Assembly: GCA_033439795.1 (NCBI GenBank) | Contig: JAUTDP010000002.1 | Location: 1,550,001 to 1,614,000, forward strand | Length of the DNA stretch: 64,000 nucleotides | Reading direction: 5' to 3' | Source: Sordaria brevicollis | Taxonomy: Eukaryota; Ascomycota; Sordariomycetes; Sordariales; Sordariaceae | Part shown: positions 57,480 through 64,000 of the stretch, piece after piece | How positions within the stretch are numbered: position 1 is the first letter of the stretch | Layout: every line of letters begins with the position of its first letter | Position numbers and translations under genes: made by a program | Notes under the pieces: model-generated | Seen by the model: only the letters and a program-made list of their open reading frames with translations | Database searches by the model: none | Told to the model about the DNA's origin: nothing

Positions 57480-59451
57480 AAGTTTGGCACCCCGGTTCTG
57501 GTTCCGATGAGGAACATGAAAGACCTGAGCAACTTGCCCGGACATTTAACCCACGAAGTTTTGGGAGAGATTACTTTAGCAACGAATGGAACCAAATCTC
57601 CGTTGACGCCTAATCTCGAGCGGCGAAGTCTGCTCTGAACGCAATGGGTACCAGCCCAGAAGGTTGTTGTCGCCTAGCCTCTGGCTGCGGGCTGAGGGAT
57701 ATTGTGGAGGCTTGGAATTTCCTAGAAGAACGGGCTCAGGATGCGGAAGTTAGTGGTTTGGCTTTGTGGATATGAAGCAGGCGAGTGAACAGTCCTTAGA
57801 TAGAATAGCGGAAAGAAATAGCGGTTGCCTTCATCGACATGACGCAGGATCAAACAAGTGCGTGTTGGTATGTGTTTTGGTCAAAGTAAGATAAAGAGCC
57901 ACACATCGCCTCTCCCTCTCCGATCTGTAGGTGAACAAGGTGCTTCAATGTAAAGCCTGAAACAAAAGGCCAAATCGGGATTTTGAAGCCGACAAGCTAG
58001 AAACGCAGCAGTGTGCTGATTGATTGCTTACCGACGAGTGATCCTCTTTTCGTTTGGTGCATCGTTAGGTTTGGTTGAGGCCGAGAGGGATAGTACTTGG
58101 TTTTCGTCTGGTTCCATGTTACCTGATTTGGCTCAATACCGGACGCATTTCTTTTGCCATGTTGAACGGACAGATCGTGTCCTTTGACATGACGACGAGA
58201 TTGCGAGGGTAGTATCCATGGAAGAGCGACATCAATGAACAGACACACGAAAAACACCGACTTATTGAAGCTTATTTCGGTCATTCTTTACATGATATTT
58301 AGGACTGGAGGATCGCCAAATCCGCGGCACTTAACCTGTTGGGCATCTTGCGGCCGAATGTCTGGCGGACGGTTTGTCGTTGTCGCGCAACGATCATTTA
58401 ACGTTAACAGAGTTTTGCGTCGTCAACACTGCGCCGGCACGACTGACACGGGACAAAGGGTACCTTTTTACAGAAGGATGTCCTTCAACATGTCAAAGTT
58501 CATTTTTGGTTATAACATTGTAGGGATGACCAGTGGTACTGGGACAAGATGTTGGTTGAAGGCACGGGATAAGTATGTTTCTAGGGTTGAATGCGTGGTA
58601 CGTAGCCTTCCCGTCGTGTACTTTGGTTATGGCCTGTTTGTAACTTCTTAATACACATGTCGAATCTAGGCATTGTAGGTAATTCATCACGGAGGAGATG
58701 TCTAGCTAGAGATTTCAGAGGTATATTTGCATGCCTTTGGAATATGTAGAGGTGGACAATCATGATACCATCTCCCATTCTGGAACCCGCTCGATTAAGC
58801 GAGTCCGAAGCGAGTAATACCAGTTACTATAATAGCCACGTGGAAGCGAAGCCGGTGAACGGTATAGTGTGTAGTATATAGGAAACGAAGACCTCCATCC
58901 ATCCCAACTAATAAAGAGAGGCCGAAAGGAGATAAGCCAAGGTATAGCTGAACACTCGTTTTGCATTTTCGGGCACGAAGTCCTTAGATAGTGATCATAC
59001 TATTTTATTAGCTTAGGGCTCGTTCTTAGCTAGCTCTAGGCTCTAGGCACGATAATAGAGATTGGCGACACTCGCAGCTGAGCAGGGCTGGAGTTGATAA
59101 CAAACAGTGATGATCAATGGGAGGATATCGGTTGAGATAGGTCCTCTTCTGAAATTTGGTGTTGATGTTCCCCTTTGCATTGAGCAGGAGACTGATGATG
59201 TCTGGGTTTGTGACTTTCTTTTGCAATTTTTCCTTCCACTTAGAATTGAAGACGTGAAAGAGGAGTGCCAAATACACTCTCGATTGCACGATTCCTAGCT
59301 TCTTCCGCTATGCTTGAACACGGTGATTAGAGCATAGACATGAGTTGGGAATGAGCAGTCAATTGGTCTGCATCTGGGTGGTATCATGAAAGATAACCAG
59401 GCTCGATGATCACCATCATCAAGCAGGATCGATCTCACATGATGATGTTCG
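57480..59451. other. Intergenic region
   Basis: About 2 kb. A 138-codon ATG frame at 58235-58651 has no recognisable features. No RNA genes or repeats seen. Confidence 0.35.
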
Positions 59452-59991
59452 ATGAGCGGTACCGGAAAAAGCAAAACCAAGGTTCTTGTCAGCTTGTCCT
59501 GGAATGTTCAATCGGTGGTCAGTCCCACTGATGCGAAGGAGGCCGCCGATCATACGACAAGAAAGATTGTGCGTAGGATGTCAAAAGTCACTTTCTTGGG
59601 ATTTGTCGTTGTCGTCGTTGTGGAGGGTCTGCTTGCGACTGGGGGGGTCAGCCCAAGTTGGGGGTCTCAATACCCGAAATACGCAATGGGGGCCGATGGG
59701 ATGAGTGGGGGTACGATTCACATAACCGTTGTGGCGACCATTTTCTCCCAATCGTTGAGTGTTCGAGATGGTCTTTTTTGTCGGACAGACATTGTGGTCT
59801 CAGTGGGGGTGTCACAACCTCGGTTTTGTTCGTATTCCCGCCGAACAGCGAACGAGACGGCCGTCGTCACGAATTTTGAAGATGTGTCTACCCCAGGCAT
59901 GACATGTCATGTGCAAACGGAAATGTCGCGGCTCACGCACGAGGAGATTGTGCTTAGCAAAACGCAACGCTGCGGCAGTTCAAACTTGTGA
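59452..59991 (+). CDS. Hypothetical ORF with a hydrophobic segment
   Basis: A 179-codon ATG-initiated frame of unknown family. Residues about 46-62 (FLGFVVVVVVEGLLATG) could be a membrane segment. Composition is Val/Ser/Thr-rich with many GTG/GTC codons; there are no family motifs. It lies in a gene-poor area and may be chance. Confidence 0.22.
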   Translation: MSGTGKSKTKVLVSLSWNVQSVVSPTDAKEAADHTTRKIVRRMSKVTFLGFVVVVVVEGLLATGGVSPSWGSQYPKYAMGADGMSGGTIHITVVATIFSQSLSVRDGLFCRTDIVVSVGVSQPRFCSYSRRTANETAVVTNFEDVSTPGMTCHVQTEMSRLTHEEIVLSKTQRCGSSNL

Positions 59992-62900
59992 TGGAGAAAG
60001 GCGGGGAACAAGGCGGGGAATGGGGGAATAGGGACCCCATGGACGACGTGAATCATGGGGAAGATGGAGCTTTCTTGCTCGTGGCCTCGTGAGGGGAAAC
60101 GGAATTGGTGGATAAAGGTTGCAACACAGAGGTAAAGAATAGACTAGTCAGGGGTTTTTATGCGCTGCTTGGCCCACGAGGTGCGCACGTCAGGTACCTA
60201 CATGAGATGCGCAAAGTGAGGGGATACAGATCCATTGTCCAAGGCACAGCCCCCCTTCGAAATCCAAGATAAGCTGATTTCAGAGGACGACACTCGTCAA
60301 ATTCGGCACCGAAAATCCAAAGAATATGGCAACCAAGTCCTTACCCGCGGAAATGCCCCAATGAGCTGTCCCAAAGTAAGGCGAACGGGATCGTGAAGAG
60401 TAAGAGAAACGACGAACGCGTTACCATATTAGTCAACGATGGGGAGGAAGCTGGAGAGGGGTAACAACCGGCGCTGGACTAATGGAACTTCAGCCCCTCT
60501 CCGCTTCTCACACACTCACCTCAACTTCCCGTTTTACTTTTCCAGCTTTTCAATTACATACCTTTTTTCACACCACAATGAGCCTACCATCCCTGCCGGG
60601 GCCGCATCGTGCGCACGATGACCGAATTCTGTCCAAATTCATATTAGCTACCGCCGGATGGTTTCAACCGCGAGACAACTCCGGGTACTGTCTCTGTACT
60701 GTACGGTGTAAGTCATTAGGGCTGTTGGACGTATCCGGACTGCACACCAAAGCCCCAAGGTATCATTCCCGACTCTTGTAGGAGAGTAGGCTTCGGAGTG
60801 GGTCGTTTTTTTGGTCAATTTTGCGTGCCTCGTGATGTCTTTGTGCATAGTATGTGCAGAATCAGATACAGTGATGGTTGTTAGTCGAAGGAAATCGCAA
60901 TGTTGGTACGGTGTTGATGAAAGGGTTGATGTTACGACCAACCATCGATTTTGAATATGCAAGGAACCTTTTTCTCGTTCGTTCTTGTTCCTGTTGAGTA
61001 TGGTCCTGTGTCGAATCTCAAGGCCGAGTGTCTGCGTGGTAAGTAGCACACCGTGCTAGAGGGACAAGGAGAAGTACCGCGCGTACTGTATCCTCGAGGA
61101 GTGTCTTGCTTTAAACATCATCCCACCCCCACGAAGCGGTTAGCCGTAGTGGTAGAGCTACGAGCAGCAAGCGACCAGTGTTGATCGCGGAAAAAAATAG
61201 CCGCTCCGCCCGTTCGGCCACGGCCTTCATCGACGTGCAAACCTTCACTCACTCTCAGGCGCAGAGAGTCTGACGTGCAGTAACAATCGAGTTCTTGGCT
61301 CATTGTCGAGATGGTGGATCGAACTGACCGGAATGGCGGTGGTACACGAATGTAGGGCCTCTTTGGTCTTGGTGAACTCGATTGGTCGACGCTGTCCGTC
61401 AGATGACCGAAATATGCAAGTCGCTATAAAGGTGGGAAATCGTTGATGCAAAGGTGGCATACCTTTGAATGATGAGATAATGCCTGAAGCTTACCTGCTA
61501 CATGTTTTCCGTCTTGCTGACTGTTGCCATATTTATGGTGTCATGGTGGCATAGTATATGCCTGATCGAGTGAAGATCTTTGGTTTTGGAATACCAGGCT
61601 TGATTTGAAGTATATGCTTCTCAGCAGCTTGGGTCATGTCATCAATCGTCCAGGCCACTGTATTGGAGGGTTGGATTAGTAGGCTGCCGCGCCTACACTC
61701 TGAATATTCCTCATCGCACAAGCTGATGGTGGCGCCAAACCAAACGATTGCATAAAAAATGCTAAGTCCAGCAAGTTAACCAACAGCGGCTGTTGCCGAC
61801 GCTAGGAAAAGTGTGGTAGACTGCTGCCCAGCGCATGTTGACCCATTGGTACGGATGCGAATATGGTTGGTGTAACAGTTTGAGCCTCCTACATGGGGTC
61901 CCGTCGATACCACTTGATTGGATTATATATGACCCTTGATTTTGTGCCTTGGCCGTTGGGGGCTTTCGCGGGGAGCATGCCCGCCACGTGGAGGACTTTT
62001 GCCTGCTCGGGCTTTTGATGATGTCGGCCGGGGGCGGATCGACTCCTGCGACGGTCCCGGACCTGTTCGCCTTTTTCTTGTCCGTGTCCTCTTCACAGAT
62101 TATCGGTGAGAGGTCCAACTGCAGGTATCCGAGGTGGGCATTCCGTAACCGGAGTTCTCGCAGGAGGCAATGGTCGAGGAAAGTCGAGTATTTCTGACTA
62201 GGCGTGACCTTGCCGGTGTTGTGCAATGTTTGGTATCATGGGCCAGAACACTTGACGGTTTTAGGCTTCGAATCCGTGGCTGCCTTGGCACGTCCATGTT
62301 TCTCAGAAAGCAGTAACTGCTATCCGTGAGGAGAAATGCTATGTTGAGAGGCTATTTACAAGTCTAGGTGGCGCGTTAGTTGTTAGGAGTGCTACACAAG
62401 ACTTTCTTTTGGTACGACTGACCAAAACTAAAATCCAACAGCGGCTACCACGCTATTGGTTGGGCCAAGGACGGTGCGAACGGTGGGATGGTCGTTGTAG
62501 CAACCCGACAAATCTCGGCAATTCTGTGTTTGCGAATGGCAGCTGTGGACGTTATTCGTGAAATAGCGAGTTGTGCGACGCGAGATCTTGACCGAGTGAA
62601 GTGTATGGCGGCAGGCGTGAAGAATTGGGAAATGGCAAAGGAGATTGGGGGGAATATGCGTGACGGTTGGGTGGTAGATGGCAAATTTACATCTTGTCGG
62701 TGTCTATGGGGGATGGATGGTGGACTCGAAGCTCTAGGACTTGACCTCCTGGAGCGGTTTGTGGCAGGAATTGTCGTCGTTGTCAAGGTGGATGGAGAGG
62801 AGATGATGGCTGGTGGTGACAGAATCAAGATATAGAGGAGACGATCATAAGGTGACGAGACGCTGATCAATTGCGTGGTAGATGGGGGGAAATTTTCCCA

Positions 62901-63150
62901 AAGAGAACTGGAGAGGGGTTCCCTTCCAACATCAGGGCATCCAATCTTTTCCAATTGTCGTGTTGAAAATCTTTGTGGACTTGATACAACGGAGGGAAAG
63001 AACGATTGAAGTTGAAGTGACGTTGGAAGTTGAAACTGGAGAGATCTGCCTGGCTGGTGCGCAGCTCCACAGCATATTAACCAGGATCCAATAGCATAAG
63101 CTTTGGAGCAAGCACTAACAACAGCCACGCTTAAGTCATGACTAAAGCTG
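59992..63150. other. Gene-poor region
   Basis: About 3.2 kb. Minus-strand frames at 61762-62226 and 62445-63170 have coding-like composition in places but no acceptable start or family signature, so I do not call them. No repeat or RNA gene seen. Confidence 0.3.
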
Positions 63151-63759
63151 TTAAAGTTGGCTAGCATCATAGCAGATCTTACTAAAGAGATCTAGACTCG
63201 TCTGGTCTGAGATGCCCGCCCGAGACAGATCCATCCCATTTTCCCATTTCAGTCCTCGTTTCAGTCCAATTGAGAGCACAGGCATTTTTGCCCTCAACTT
63301 CTCCCGGGACGCGTTTTCATCCAGACCCTCAACCAGATAACCGGAGCAGACTGCAAAGTGCTGCTTCGGTCCCAAATCCAAGGCTCTCACCAAAAGACGT
63401 GCAGTACATCTAGCCTCGTTAGGTTTGGCCGCGCCGGTGGCTTGCATACGCCGATGTGCCCGGTAAGCTCGTTGCATCCTGTTGTATACCGTATACAGCT
63501 GAGTGAAGACGTACGGCCTCAGGCTTGTCGGTGATTGGAAGATGACTTTTATAGCAGGTTGCCTGGTTGCCTTGCGGCGGAACCGACCATTGTCCCACGA
63601 CGTTATCGTCCATGGCTGAATGTTATGATACCAGTCCATACAAGTATGTCTCCTTGGGCCAGAACCCATCACGATTTCCCAAGCCTGTTCAAGACAGGGC
63701 AACGGACAAAGACAGGGTTGATGAGCTGGTGCAGCAGTGGGCGGTTCCGGGCACTGCAT
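63151..63759 (-). CDS. Hypothetical ORF
   Basis: A minus-strand frame ending at 63151 and open to a TTG at 63873; the first ATG (63759) gives 202 aa. It has a balanced, Arg-rich composition (YNRMQRAYRAHRRMQATG, GLDENASREKLRAKMP) that reads like protein, but no family is recognised and no intron signals were needed. It might continue through an intron toward the window edge. Weakly supported. Confidence 0.28.
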   Translation of the reverse strand: MQCPEPPTAAPAHQPCLCPLPCLEQAWEIVMGSGPRRHTCMDWYHNIQPWTITSWDNGRFRRKATRQPAIKVIFQSPTSLRPYVFTQLYTVYNRMQRAYRAHRRMQATGAAKPNEARCTARLLVRALDLGPKQHFAVCSGYLVEGLDENASREKLRAKMPVLSIGLKRGLKWENGMDLSRAGISDQTSLDLFSKICYDASQL

Positions 63760-63952
63760 ATCACAAACGATTGGAACAACGTGGGGGTTCTCGTCAAGCC
63801 CGGCTGCTGTTGAAAATTGTCCATGGCAATGGGCACTCTTTGATGACTGCCGATCAACTGGGCGGACGCCCAAAGAAACGCCCCTGGCAGATAAAAAAAC
63901 TGTTTCATCTTCATCACGCTTGAAGGCGGTGATGCTGTGTTACCCAATGGAG

Positions 63953-63979
63953 GCCATGCCATGCCATGCCATGCCATGG
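63953..63979 (+). repeat. Short CATGC tandem repeat
   Basis: Five consecutive CATGC-type pentamers (GCCATGCCATGCCATG) close to the window end. Only a simple-sequence repeat. Confidence 0.7.
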
Positions 63980-64000
63980 ATGCATCGCATGTACTGCAAA

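Noticed and set aside
61130..61200. tRNA-like string TAGTGGTAGAGC
   Set aside because: Resembles a D-arm, but no T-arm, acceptor stem or anticodon arm could be folded around it.
61762..62226. Minus-strand ORF with coding-like composition
   Set aside because: No ATG in frame before an upstream stop, and no acceptable intron (the only candidate is 48 bp without branch site) linking it to the nearby ATG at 62297.
62445..63170. 241-codon minus-strand ORF
   Set aside because: Ser/Thr/Pro/Arg-rich, with no motif, and an overlapping coding-like frame on the other strand; probably chance.
1..64000. Dispersed 5S rRNA genes, CRISPR arrays, prophage
   Set aside because: Looked for the Neurospora 5S consensus and repeat arrays on both strands by eye; none found.

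Overview
The window looks like a euchromatic stretch of a filamentous ascomycete chromosome, almost certainly Neurospora (N. crassa or a very close relative). Reasons: short (about 50-200 bp) GT-AG introns with CTAAC/CTGAC branch sites, C-ending codons in the highly expressed secreted enzymes, a gene set with Neurospora character (VosA-type velvet factor, pan-2, MWG1-like CRH enzyme, AA9 LPMO), and one block with a strong repeat-induced point mutation (RIP) signature. No prokaryotic features, CRISPR arrays, rRNA genes or convincing tRNA genes were seen. Assignment to linkage group VI rests only on memory of where pan-2 maps.

Layout. 0.6-9.7 kb: velvet regulator (+), GH43 glycosidase (-), Artemis/SNM1-type nuclease (-), cytochrome P450 (+). 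10.7-13.2 kb: YTH-domain RNA-binding protein (-). 16.4-17.5 kb: secreted AA9 LPMO (+). 19.6-27.6 kb: Dbf4-like DDK subunit (-), mitochondrial Icp55-type aminopeptidase (+), SREBP-type bHLH factor (-). 29.8-34.0 kb: a 4.1-kb TIR-bounded, RIP-degraded DNA transposon with a 9-bp target duplication. 36.3-38.9 kb: atg12 (+), a possible Ctf8-like ORF (+), ketopantoate hydroxymethyltransferase (-). 41.3-42.5 kb: Ubc8 E2 (+), whose reading frame appears to need a one-nucleotide exon. 43.7-51.2 kb: pectin methylesterase (+), SIRT5-type sirtuin (+), CRH-type GH16 GPI protein (-). From 51.2 kb to the end the window is gene-poor: I support only one small two-exon gene model and a few weak ORFs.

Functional threads: plant cell wall attack (GH43, AA9, CE8 pectinesterase), own-wall remodelling (GH16 CRH), genome maintenance (Artemis-like, Dbf4, possible Ctf8), regulation (velvet, YTH, bHLH, sirtuin, Ubc8/Atg12 ubiquitin-like pathways). 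They are not co-oriented and do not form an obvious metabolic cluster. Splice junctions were chosen by hand from GT-AG signals, frame and family conservation; there is no transcript evidence. The most unusual observations are the one-base exon in ubc8, the RIP-mutated transposon whose terminal repeats escaped RIP, and an open in-frame minisatellite extension behind the stop codon of the YTH gene.
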